Shown: positions 54,265 through 62,724 of the stretch, one piece after another
How the letters are laid out: each line of letters begins with the position of its first letter
Numbering within the stretch: position 1 is the first letter of the stretch
From: Flavobacteriaceae bacterium
GTDB lineage: Bacteria; Bacteroidota; Bacteroidia; Flavobacteriales; Flavobacteriaceae
DNA: 64,000 nt
NCBI GenBank assembly: GCA_021739635.1
Contig: JAIPBH010000002.1
Span: forward strand, 1 to 64,000
Direction of reading: 5' to 3'
Program-made: the position numbers and the translations under genes
The notes under the pieces: model-generated
Databases searched by the model: none
Told to the model about the DNA's origin: nothing
What the model saw: only the letters and a program-made list of their open reading frames with translations

Positions 54265-55467
54265 TTAAACCAATATATTGAGTTGTTTCATGCATGAATT
54301 CATCATGTGATACGTTCTTTCAATGTCATCATCTAACCCAATAGAAAAACGTATAAGGCCATCACTTAAGCCCATTTCTTTTTGTTCATGCTCAGGAATT
54401 TCGCTTGAAGTAGAAGTTCCTGGAGCACTAAACAACGTTTTATAAAAACCTAAACTTACAGCTAAGTAGCCAAGATTATTGTTTTGCATGAGTTCCATGA
54501 GTTCATTGGCTTTTTCTAAACTACCCACATCAATAGTTAGCATACCGCCAAAACCGTAATCGGCATGCATCATACTTTTAAATAATTCATGAGAAGGATG
54601 AGATTTTAATCCTGGATATACGGTTTTTAAACCGTCAGATTCAAACTTCTGAGCAAGATATAAGGCATTTTTACTATGTTGTTTCATTCTAATATGAAGC
54701 GTTCTAAGATTTTTTAAAACAGATGCAGATCTTAAGCTATCCATTGTCGAACCCAATAACATGCAAGCACCATTGTTAACATTTCGTAAATCATTTATGA
54801 ATTTTTGGGTTCCACAAACAACGCCTCCAACTGTATCACTTGAACCATTTATAAATTTAGTTAAGCTATGAATAACAATGTCTGCTCCTAGAATTGCTGG
54901 TGAAATACAAAGCGGGGAAAATGTATTATCAACTACTAATTTTAAGTTATGTTTTTTTGCAATTTTAGTTAATGCAGGAATATCTGCTACTTCCAAAAGC
55001 GGATTACTTATAGATTCGCAATAAAGTACTTTAGTGTTTTTATTAATAGCAGCTTCAACAGCTTCAAGTTTAGTTATGTCAACAAATGTGGTTTGTATAT
55101 TCATTCTTGGTATGAAATTCTTTAAGAAAGCATATGTACCTCCATAAATAGTACGACTGCTAACAATATGATCTCCGGCTTGACATAGCTGTAAAAGAAC
55201 TGGAGTGATAGCGCCCATACCAGAAGCTGCTACGTTAGCTGTTTCTGTTCCTTCCATTGCAGCTAAAGCTTCCCCTAGATATAGGTTTGATGGTGATGAA
55301 TGTCTGGAATATAAATAACAACCATCGGCGTTTCCTTCAAACGTATCAAACATGGTTTTTGCTGAAAGAAACGTGTAGGTTGAGGAATCTGAAATGGAAG
55401 GGTTTACGCCTCCAAATTCACCAAAATATTGTAAATCTTGAATATTATTAGCTGGTTTAAATGACAT
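54265..55467 (-). CDS. Methionine gamma-lyase/cystathionine lyase-type PLP enzyme
   Basis: A 400-residue trans-sulfuration PLP enzyme from MSFKPANNIQDL. ASGMGAITPVLLQL binds the cofactor, DNTFSPLCISPAILGADIVI follows, and the Schiff-base Lys is in HSLTKFINGSSDTVGG. Whether it splits methionine, cystathionine or homocysteine cannot be told. The divergent Lrp-type regulator 157 bp away probably controls it. An ATG 24 bp further upstream exists but adds no conserved sequence. Confidence 0.85.
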   Translation of the reverse strand: MSFKPANNIQDLQYFGEFGGVNPSISDSSTYTFLSAKTMFDTFEGNADGCYLYSRHSSPSNLYLGEALAAMEGTETANVAASGMGAITPVLLQLCQAGDHIVSSRTIYGGTYAFLKNFIPRMNIQTTFVDITKLEAVEAAINKNTKVLYCESISNPLLEVADIPALTKIAKKHNLKLVVDNTFSPLCISPAILGADIVIHSLTKFINGSSDTVGGVVCGTQKFINDLRNVNNGACMLLGSTMDSLRSASVLKNLRTLHIRMKQHSKNALYLAQKFESDGLKTVYPGLKSHPSHELFKSMMHADYGFGGMLTIDVGSLEKANELMELMQNNNLGYLAVSLGFYKTLFSAPGTSTSSEIPEHEQKEMGLSDGLIRFSIGLDDDIERTYHMMNSCMKQLNILV

Positions 55468-55624
55468 AACTTTAGTTTTAAATGATATCAAATTTCAGAA
55501 TTAATAGTTAAAAAAACAACGAAAACTTTTTTATTTAGAAAATAAAACTATAAAAAGATATATTTGTGGTTAATAAATTTTATATAGATAGTTTTTTCGA
55601 GTAATTAATGAAAATTTTTCAATC

Positions 55625-56083
55625 ATGATATTAGATGCAATTGATAAAAAACTATTAGCTTATTTACAGCAAGACTGTAAGCAAACTAATAAGGAACTTT
55701 CAAATAAATTAAACCTTTCTGTTACAGCTGTTTATGAAAGGATTAAAAAACTTGAAAAGGAAGGTGTAATTGATAAGTATGTTGCTTTAGTTAGAAAAGA
55801 AAAAATAGACAAGGCTTTTGTGGTTTTTTGCCACATTAAACTTATTCAACATACTCAAGAATATGTTATTAAATTTGAAAAAGAAGTAACCAATCTTAAT
55901 GAGGTCTTAGAATGTTATCATATTAGTGGAGATTATGATTATTTGTTGAAAGTATTGGTAAAAGATATGGAAGCTTTTAGAGAATTTATGGTGAATAAAT
56001 TAACTAACATTAATCATATAGGAAGTACACACAGTATGTTTGTGATTAATGAAGTAAAACATACAACGGCCATAAATGTTTAA
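55625..56083 (+). CDS. Lrp/AsnC-family regulator
   Basis: A 152-residue regulator with N-terminal HTH (KLLAYLQQDCKQTNKELSNK, then LNLSVTAVYERIKKLEKEGV) and a C-terminal RAM ligand-binding domain (NEVLECYHISGDYDYLLKVL). Lrp-type proteins sense amino acids. Its divergent placement opposite the PLP lyase makes that gene its likely target. Confidence 0.92.
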   Translation: MILDAIDKKLLAYLQQDCKQTNKELSNKLNLSVTAVYERIKKLEKEGVIDKYVALVRKEKIDKAFVVFCHIKLIQHTQEYVIKFEKEVTNLNEVLECYHISGDYDYLLKVLVKDMEAFREFMVNKLTNINHIGSTHSMFVINEVKHTTAINV

Positions 56084-56084
56084 T

Positions 56085-56711
56085 ATGAAATCCAATACTT
56101 ATAAGGTTATTGAACTATTCTTAATATTTATTATAGTACCAGTTAGTTTTGCATTCTCTTATTCACCATGGATTAAATTAGCTATTGGATTTTTAGGTTT
56201 CAGCTACGTTTTATATGTGTTGCTCAAAGTTGAAAATGAAAAGTTAAAAATAACACCAAACCTAAACTGGAAGTTATTTTGGAAGCAAACAATTATAAAA
56301 TTTTCAATTATTATTGTTTTAACCACTCTTTTTGTTTGCTTTACAAGCAAAGAAGCACTTTTTAATGTGATACTTAATAAACCAAAATTATGGGTATTCA
56401 TTTTATTTATTTATAGTGTTTTTTCTGTGTATCCTCAAGAATTAATTTATAGAACATTTTTCTTTAAACGGTATCAAATATTATTAAAAAATAATAATCA
56501 ATTGATTTTTTTAAATGCCATTCTTTTTTCATTAGCACATATTTTTTTTAAAAACACGTTAGTACTTATTATTACTTTTTTGGGAGGTTTATTATTTGCA
56601 ATTACTTATAAAAACACAAAATCAACCATTTTGGTTTCTGTAGAACACGCTATTTATGGATGTTGGTTATTTACCGTTGGTATGGGAACCATGTTAGGTT
56701 TTCCTGCATAA
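56085..56711 (+). CDS. CPBP-family intramembrane protease-like protein
   Basis: A 208-residue membrane protein with about six helices and the CPBP (Abi/CAAX protease-like) motifs PQELIYRTFFF, FSLAHIFF and SVEHAIYG. The first motif normally reads EExxxR; here the first Glu is Gln, so catalysis may be weakened or lost. It follows the lrp gene without a gap; an ATG 9 bp earlier would overlap lrp. Confidence 0.8.
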   Translation: MKSNTYKVIELFLIFIIVPVSFAFSYSPWIKLAIGFLGFSYVLYVLLKVENEKLKITPNLNWKLFWKQTIIKFSIIIVLTTLFVCFTSKEALFNVILNKPKLWVFILFIYSVFSVYPQELIYRTFFFKRYQILLKNNNQLIFLNAILFSLAHIFFKNTLVLIITFLGGLLFAITYKNTKSTILVSVEHAIYGCWLFTVGMGTMLGFPA

Positions 56712-56779
56712 TATTAATAATCTAAAATTTGTCTATCTTTTTGCTATTTTTAACAACTAAAAATATCAATTTAAAAAAA

Positions 56780-57289
56780 ATGAAAAAAACTACTCTCTTT
56801 TTATTAGGAATTATTTTAGGTGCATTAGCAACCTACTTTTTTTGTCCTAGACTACCTCAAGTAGAATCAATAGAAACTAAAATTGTAAAGCCTAAAGGCG
56901 TTATAACTCAAGAACAAGCAAAAGAATTAAATGCTAACTGGACTTTACATAGAAAAGCTGCTGTAGATTCTGCTGCGCAAAAGCAAGGAAGATCTCAAGA
57001 TGACAGATCGGCTTCATGGTCTCTTGAAGATGTAGAAAATTATTTAGCATATGCTAAAAGTCAATCTGATAGTTTAGGCTATGATATGACAGGTATTAGA
57101 ATTTACTTAGGTGTTTACGGAAAAAATGCAGGACAAACTAAAAAAGATTTAACCACCATGTTTATAGTGCCAACAGGAAAAATTTCTAAATCAGAAGCTA
57201 GTGTTATTATGTTGCCACCAGGGAATGGTGATTTACCGGTAGATCCTTTAAATAATGGAATAGGTGGACAAGGTAGCTATCCGCAATAA
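56780..57289 (+). CDS. Membrane-anchored hypothetical protein, 169 aa
   Basis: From MKKTTLFLLGIILGALATYF one N-terminal membrane anchor is followed by a soluble part with EQAKELNANWTLHRKAAVDS and SWSLEDVENYLAYAKSQSDS, and a Gly/Pro-rich tail. No family was recognised. An ATG 51 bp upstream gives a less typical leader. It precedes the 234-aa membrane protein by 6 bp and may work with the kinase downstream. Confidence 0.65.
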   Translation: MKKTTLFLLGIILGALATYFFCPRLPQVESIETKIVKPKGVITQEQAKELNANWTLHRKAAVDSAAQKQGRSQDDRSASWSLEDVENYLAYAKSQSDSLGYDMTGIRIYLGVYGKNAGQTKKDLTTMFIVPTGKISKSEASVIMLPPGNGDLPVDPLNNGIGGQGSYPQ

Positions 57290-57295
57290 TAATTA

Positions 57296-58000
57296 ATGAA
57301 CGAATTTTTATTAGAATACTACAACACAATAACCTTTTGTGTTGAAATTTTAGCAGCTGTTACAGGTTTATTGCTTTATAACAAGTATAAACAAACAGCT
57401 GCTAAATATTTTATATGGTTCTTAGTGTATTTGTCTGTTTGCGAATTTCTTGCCAGTTATGTACATTATATAAATAACGATGGTTTTTTGAGTTTTTTAG
57501 AAGGTACTGTTTTTACTAGAAATTTTTGGTGGTCCACGTTGTTTTGGAAAATTGGGGCTATCATGTTTTTCTCATTTTATTATAATAACATCTTAACAAA
57601 TGTAAGATTTAAAAGAATTGTAAAATACTGCGGTTATTCCTTTTTAGCCTTTTCAATTATTTACATATTTTTAAATTGGGATGATTATTTTATTCGTTTT
57701 TTTCCAATAATTGATGTTTTAGGAGCCATCATCATTTTTTTAAGCACGATATTTTATTTTTTTGAAACCTTACAAAGTGATAAAATATTAATGTTTTATA
57801 AATCATTAAATTTTTACATTAGTGCAGCTATTTTTATTTGGTGGCTTATTATTACACCTTTGGTGTTTTACGATATTTATATGACTAATAGAGATTGGAA
57901 TTTTATCTTTTTAAGATGGCAAATTTATTTATTTGCTAATATATTGATGTATTTAACCTTTACATTTGCTTTAATATGGTGCAAACCGGAGAACGATTAG
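57296..58000 (+). CDS. Six-helix membrane protein, kinase partner candidate
   Basis: 234 residues with about six membrane helices and many Trp and Tyr residues (RNFWWSTLFWKIGAIMFFSF). No catalytic motif is seen. It overlaps the histidine kinase gene by 25 bp, a strong coupling that suggests it is a sensor or membrane partner of that kinase. The family is unknown to me. Confidence 0.65.
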   Translation: MNEFLLEYYNTITFCVEILAAVTGLLLYNKYKQTAAKYFIWFLVYLSVCEFLASYVHYINNDGFLSFLEGTVFTRNFWWSTLFWKIGAIMFFSFYYNNILTNVRFKRIVKYCGYSFLAFSIIYIFLNWDDYFIRFFPIIDVLGAIIIFLSTIFYFFETLQSDKILMFYKSLNFYISAAIFIWWLIITPLVFYDIYMTNRDWNFIFLRWQIYLFANILMYLTFTFALIWCKPEND

Positions 58001-58782
58001 CTAGTACAGCTGCTGAAAGATATTTATTAACCTATATGATTGCTATTCTAGTAATTGTAACAACTCTTGTTATTGTATTTTTCATCGTATTTCAAAAACG
58101 TAAAAACAAATTGCTGTTAGATAAAATACAACAACAGCAAGCTTTTGAAGAAGAGATTACTAAAGCACAAACTGAAATACAAGAGCAAACCTTGAAAAAT
58201 ATTGGTTGGGAATTACATGATAACGTTGGTCAGTTATTAGCCTTTGCAAGTATGCAATTAAGTATATTAAAAATGCAGGTTTCTGATGATATAAAAGATA
58301 AATTTAAAGACACGTCAGAAGCACTTCAAAATAGTTTAAAAGAAGTGAGATCTTTATCAAAATCTTTAAATAATGAAGTGATACTTAATATAGGATTTGA
58401 AAAATCAATAAATAATGAGCTTGACCGATTAAAGAAAATGAAGTTTGCGTCGGCTACTTTGGAAGTAAAAGGAGAAAAAGTAGATTTTAATAATAAAAAA
58501 GATGAAATTATTATTTTTAGAATTATTCAAGAGTTTTTATCCAATTCAGTAAAATATTCCGAAGCAAAACATCTTAAAATCACACTTCAATATAAACCAG
58601 ATTATTTAAAAATATTGGCTTCTGATGATGGTAAAGGGTTTAATATAGATAATGTTGAAAAGGGCTCAGGATTACTTAATATGGAAAGTAGAGCAGCTTT
58701 GATTAATGCTAAATTACATCTTGTTTCAAAACCAAAAAAAGGTGTACAACTTACAATTGAATACCCATTTAAAACAAGCTAA
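57976..58782 (+). CDS. NarL-type sensor histidine kinase
   Basis: A 268-residue kinase with one membrane helix (20-40), a coiled linker, the HisKA_3 phosphoacceptor His81 in GWELHDNVGQLL and an HATPase domain with SDDGKGFNIDNVEKGSGLLN. It lacks its own sensor domain, so the overlapping membrane protein may sense for it. No response regulator is adjacent; its partner must lie elsewhere. It overlaps the convergent dehydrogenase gene by 4 bp. Confidence 0.88.
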   Translation: MVQTGERLASTAAERYLLTYMIAILVIVTTLVIVFFIVFQKRKNKLLLDKIQQQQAFEEEITKAQTEIQEQTLKNIGWELHDNVGQLLAFASMQLSILKMQVSDDIKDKFKDTSEALQNSLKEVRSLSKSLNNEVILNIGFEKSINNELDRLKKMKFASATLEVKGEKVDFNNKKDEIIIFRIIQEFLSNSVKYSEAKHLKITLQYKPDYLKILASDDGKGFNIDNVEKGSGLLNMESRAALINAKLHLVSKPKKGVQLTIEYPFKTS

Positions 58783-60149
58783 AAATACTTTAAGAAAAGT
58801 TTTATAAGGTTTATTTTTCCTTTGTAAGGGGCATAACGCAAAGGGATATCTAACCAATTACCTCTTTTTACTACTGGCTTTATATGCGAAAATGTATAAA
58901 AGGTATGTTTACCATGATAGGATCCAATACCGCTTGAACCCACTCCTCCAAAAGGCAATTTTGGGTTTGCAAAATGAACAATAGTATCATTAATAGCGCC
59001 TCCACCAAAAGAAAAACTGGTTATCATTTTTTTAGAAAAAGTATTATTGGTGCTAAATACATATAATGATAAAGGTTTGTTGTATTTATGAATGATGTTT
59101 GTAATCTCTTCTTCATTTGAATAGCTTAAAACAGGTAAGATTGGTCCGAAAATTTCATCTTTCATAACTTCGCTATCCAATTTTGGTTCATCAATAATGG
59201 TAGGAGCCATGTATAATGTTTCTTCATTAATTTCACCACCAATAACAATGTTTTCATGTTTAAGCATATTTGATAATCTAGAGACATTACTAGAGTTTAT
59301 TATTCTGGCAAAATCATCAGATTCTTGTGGGTTTTTAGAATAAGCAATTTCTATTTCATGACGTAGCGCTTCAATAAATTGCTGTTTTACTGTTTGGTGA
59401 ATAATAATATAATCTGGAGCAATACAAGTTTGTCCTGCATTTAAAAACTTACCCCAAACAATACGTTTTGCAGCAAGTTTAATGTTAGCAGTTTGGTCAA
59501 TAATACAAGGATTTTTTCCGCCAAGTTCTAAAGTTGTTGGCGTTAAAAATTGTGCTGCAGCTTGGGCTACTATTTTACCTACATTAACACTGCCTGTAAA
59601 AAAAATATAATCCCATTGCTGTTTTAATAATTCTTGAGAAATCATAGCATCACCTTGAATTACTGCAACTAAAGTCTCTTCAAAAACAGATTTTATAATG
59701 GCTTCAACAATTTTTGATGTGTTTGGAGTTAACTCACTTGGTTTTAATACAACTGTGTTTCCTGCAGCAATGGCACCTATTACAGGTAATAATGATAATT
59801 GAAACGGATAATTCCAAGGAGCAATAACCAAAATAGTTCCATAAGGTTCGTAATAAATTTTATCGGTTGAAGGGAAGTTTAAAAATGATGGAAATACACG
59901 TTTTGGTTTAGCCCAAGCATTTAAATTTTTTATGGTTAAATCAAGTTCTGAAAGTACAATGCCAGTTTCAGATAAAACGGATTCAAATGCTGGTTTTTTA
60001 AAATCAGCATATAAAGCATCCATGATAGTTTGTTCGTTTTTAATGAGTTCAGATTTTAAACGTAATAACATTTTTTTTCTGAAAGCTAAAGATTTGGTTT
60101 CTCCAGTCAAGAAAAAAGCTTTTTGGTCATTAATTAGTTTTGAAATCAT
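58779..60149 (-). CDS. Aldehyde dehydrogenase (class 3-like)
   Basis: A 456-residue NAD(P)-dependent dehydrogenase with VIAPWNYPFQLSLLPVIGAI, FTGSVNVGKIVAQAA, catalytic Glu in LELGGKNP and catalytic Cys in NAGQTCIAPDY. The short length and C-terminal hydrophobic tail (INLIKLFLKYF) resemble membrane-associated class 3/fatty aldehyde dehydrogenases. It oxidises aldehydes to acids; the substrate is unknown. Confidence 0.92.
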   Translation of the reverse strand: MISKLINDQKAFFLTGETKSLAFRKKMLLRLKSELIKNEQTIMDALYADFKKPAFESVLSETGIVLSELDLTIKNLNAWAKPKRVFPSFLNFPSTDKIYYEPYGTILVIAPWNYPFQLSLLPVIGAIAAGNTVVLKPSELTPNTSKIVEAIIKSVFEETLVAVIQGDAMISQELLKQQWDYIFFTGSVNVGKIVAQAAAQFLTPTTLELGGKNPCIIDQTANIKLAAKRIVWGKFLNAGQTCIAPDYIIIHQTVKQQFIEALRHEIEIAYSKNPQESDDFARIINSSNVSRLSNMLKHENIVIGGEINEETLYMAPTIIDEPKLDSEVMKDEIFGPILPVLSYSNEEEITNIIHKYNKPLSLYVFSTNNTFSKKMITSFSFGGGAINDTIVHFANPKLPFGGVGSSGIGSYHGKHTFYTFSHIKPVVKRGNWLDIPLRYAPYKGKINLIKLFLKYF

Positions 60150-60180
60150 TTATAAAGCGCTTTAATGTAAATCTACAAAA

Positions 60181-60876
60181 TTATATACAAGCATCCCAAA
60201 TAACATCTTTAGGCAATGGAGCAGTGATTTCTATGGGTTCATTTTTTACTGGATGAACAAATGATATGTGTCTGGCATGTAAATGAATGCTGCCATCTTC
60301 ATTGCTTCTGTCAAAACCATATTTTAAATCGCCTTTAATGGGGCAACCAATTTGCGATAATTGTGACCTTATTTGATGATGGCGTCCGGTTTCTAGCGTG
60401 ACTTCAAGCAGAAAATAGTTATTTAGCTTTTTGATAATATGATAATGAAGAATAGCCTTTTTGCTTTCAGGTACTTCTTTATCATACACATAAGACTTAT
60501 TATTTTTTGGATTTTTTTTAAGCCAATCAATTAAAGTGTCTTTATCTTTTTTAGGTTTCTCTTTTATAATGGCCCAATAGGTTTTAGTAATATCTTTTGA
60601 AACAAAAAGGGCATTTAGTCTTGGTAATACTTTACTTGTTTTAGCAAAAATAACTAACCCTGTTGTAGGTCTGTCAAGTCTGTGAACAACACCTAAATAA
60701 ACATTTCCAGGTTTGTTATATTTTTCAGCAATATATTCTTTTACAACGTCACTTAAAGGTTTGTCTCCTGTTTTATCACCTTGTACAATGTCACCGGCGC
60801 GTTTATTTACAACGATGATGTGGTTGTCTTCATACAAGACTTGGAGGTTAGATTTATTAGATAAAATTTTAGACAT
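60181..60876 (-). CDS. RluA-family pseudouridine synthase
   Basis: A 231-residue enzyme with the catalytic Asp in GVVHRLDRPTTGLVIFAK and the RluA-type YEDNHIIVVNKRAGDIVQG start. It isomerises uridine to pseudouridine in rRNA or tRNA; the exact site is not known. It lacks an S4 domain, like RluA/TruC-type members. It precedes the four-helix-bundle gene in reverse order with 35 bp between. Confidence 0.9.
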   Translation of the reverse strand: MSKILSNKSNLQVLYEDNHIIVVNKRAGDIVQGDKTGDKPLSDVVKEYIAEKYNKPGNVYLGVVHRLDRPTTGLVIFAKTSKVLPRLNALFVSKDITKTYWAIIKEKPKKDKDTLIDWLKKNPKNNKSYVYDKEVPESKKAILHYHIIKKLNNYFLLEVTLETGRHHQIRSQLSQIGCPIKGDLKYGFDRSNEDGSIHLHARHISFVHPVKNEPIEITAPLPKDVIWDACI

Positions 60877-60911
60877 GTTAGTTGGTTAGATATTTTAGAC
60901 TTCTTATATCT

Positions 60912-61265
60912 TTAGATTTTTAGAGTGGATTTAAATCTTGAAATGATTTTTGTAATCTCATTCAGTTCGGTTGAATGTTGTTGTAATTCATTTTCTGAAA
61001 TAAAATTCAAATCATTGGCGATTAATAATTGAGTTTCAATTTCATAACACGAACCAATAGCTATTTCTAAAAACCGAGAGAAGTCTTTATTTGATTTTCT
61101 TGAGGAGCCTTCAGCGATGTTTGATGGTATGGAAACTGATGCTCTTCTTAATTGATTTGTTAGTCCAAATTTTTCAGATTCAGGGAAACTAGAAGTAATC
61201 GCATAAATCTTTGAACAAAAAAATCTGCTTCTTTTCCAAATTTCTAAATCTTTAAATTTATGCAT
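60912..61265 (-). CDS. Four-helix-bundle protein (S23 type)
   Basis: A 117-residue protein of the 23S rRNA intervening-sequence family: LEIWKRSRFFCSKIYAITSS, LTNQLRRASVSIPSNIAEGS and GSCYEIETQLLIANDLNFIS. Despite the family name, members occur outside rRNA genes; no rRNA gene is near here. The function is unknown. It lies between rluA and panB. Confidence 0.9.
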   Translation of the reverse strand: MHKFKDLEIWKRSRFFCSKIYAITSSFPESEKFGLTNQLRRASVSIPSNIAEGSSRKSNKDFSRFLEIAIGSCYEIETQLLIANDLNFISENELQQHSTELNEITKIISRFKSTLKI

Positions 61266-61308
61266 AAATCTAAAATTCTAAGAAGTCTAACGAATCTAAT
61301 AATCTAGA

Positions 61309-62127
61309 TTAGTATTGTTCTTTATCACTTGGGAAATCATTGCTTTTTACATCGGTAACATATTGTGAAATGGCATGAGTCATATCTTCATATAAATTCA
61401 TATACCTACGTAAAAAACGTGGATTAAACTCATGTGTCATACCCAACATATCATGTAGTACCAAAACCTGTCCGTCAACACCATTGCCAGCACCAATACC
61501 AATAATAGGAATGCTAACACTTTCAGCAACTTGCTGTGCTAATTTTGCAGGGATTTTTTCAAGAACTATGGCAAAGCATCCAATGCGTTCTAACATTTTA
61601 GCGTCTTCAATTAAATCTTCAGCTTCTTGTTCTTCTTTAGCTCTTACGGTATAAGTTCCAAATTTATATATGGATTGAGGTGTTAGTCCTAAATGTCCCA
61701 TTACAGGAATTCCTGCATTTAAAATTCGTCTAATGGATTCTTTTATTTCTTTTCCACCTTCCATTTTAACGGAATGTGCACCGCTTTCTTTCATGATTCT
61801 AATTGCAGAACGCAAGGCTTCTTTTGGGTCGCTTTGGTAACTTCCAAAGGGTAAATCTACAACAACAAGTGCTCTGTCAACAGCTCGAATTACAGAAGAC
61901 GCATGGTAAATCATTTGGTCTAGTGTAATAGGTAAGGTTGTTTCATGTCCAGCCATAACATTGCTTGCCGAATCTCCAACTAAAATAACATCAATACCAG
62001 CACCATCAACAATTTTTGCCATAGAATAATCATAGGCTGTTAGCATAGAAATTTTTTCTCCATTGGCTTTCATATCAACCAATGTTTTAACGGTGATGCG
62101 TTTGTATTCTTTTTTTGCTGTAGACAT
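61309..62127 (-). CDS. panB: 3-methyl-2-oxobutanoate hydroxymethyltransferase
   Basis: From [20 protein letters not shown] this is 272 residues, the normal PanB length. It adds a hydroxymethyl group to 2-oxoisovalerate in pantothenate and CoA synthesis. Typical parts are [50 protein letters not shown] and [11 protein letters not shown]. The frame extends 26 codons upstream without PanB similarity, so the internal ATG is chosen. Confidence 0.95.
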   Translation of the reverse strand: MSTAKKEYKRITVKTLVDMKANGEKISMLTAYDYSMAKIVDGAGIDVILVGDSASNVMAGHETTLPITLDQMIYHASSVIRAVDRALVVVDLPFGSYQSDPKEALRSAIRIMKESGAHSVKMEGGKEIKESIRRILNAGIPVMGHLGLTPQSIYKFGTYTVRAKEEQEAEDLIEDAKMLERIGCFAIVLEKIPAKLAQQVAESVSIPIIGIGAGNGVDGQVLVLHDMLGMTHEFNPRFLRRYMNLYEDMTHAISQYVTDVKSNDFPSDKEQY

Positions 62128-62251
62128 AATTTGTTTGTTATAAGATTGTAAAAATAGTAAATAATATGATGAGTGACATATTGTTAAACTTTTCTTTAAC
62201 TGCATGTATCAAAACTAGATTAAGATTATATTTATTCAAAAATTTAATACC

Positions 62252-62713
62252 ATGACCAGAATTATAGCTTATTTATGCATTATTTTAACATCAACATTAT
62301 ATGCTCAAGAAGAAGAAGCAATTAAAGTTAAAGCTGCCGTTGATACGTTTTTTGAAGGATTTCACAAAGGGGATACAACACTTATGAAATCTGTAATGAT
62401 AGATAAGATATTTTTGCAAACTACCTTTACAAATAAAGAAGGAATTAATACTCTGGTTACAGAGAAGCCTTCAGAATTAATTAATGCCATAGCCAATAGA
62501 ACAAGCGACCAAAAATGGGACGAACGATTGTTGGATTATAACATTCAAATAGATGGTACTATGGCACATGTTTGGACACCTTATGAATTTTGGTTTAATG
62601 ATACGTTTAGTCATTGTGGTGTCAATTCATTTCAGTTATTTAATGATAATGGACAATGGAAAATAATTTATTTAATTGATACCAGAAGGAGAGAAGGTTG
62701 TAATCAACCTTAG
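62252..62713 (+). CDS. Exported NTF2-like protein
   Basis: A 153-residue protein with a signal peptide (IIAYLCIILTSTLYAQ) and a SnoaL/NTF2-like fold (KAAVDTFFEGFHKGDTTLMK; YEFWFNDTFSHCGVNSFQLF; WKIIYLIDTRRREGC). Such proteins bind small ligands or act as simple enzymes; none can be named here. It is divergent from panB and convergent with the serine dehydratase. Confidence 0.75.
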   Translation: MTRIIAYLCIILTSTLYAQEEEAIKVKAAVDTFFEGFHKGDTTLMKSVMIDKIFLQTTFTNKEGINTLVTEKPSELINAIANRTSDQKWDERLLDYNIQIDGTMAHVWTPYEFWFNDTFSHCGVNSFQLFNDNGQWKIIYLIDTRRREGCNQP

Positions 62714-62724
62714 AATATTATCAA

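Noticed and set aside
60912-61265. S23 protein as evidence of an rRNA intervening sequence
   Set aside because: No rRNA sequence flanks it; the family is commonly free-standing.
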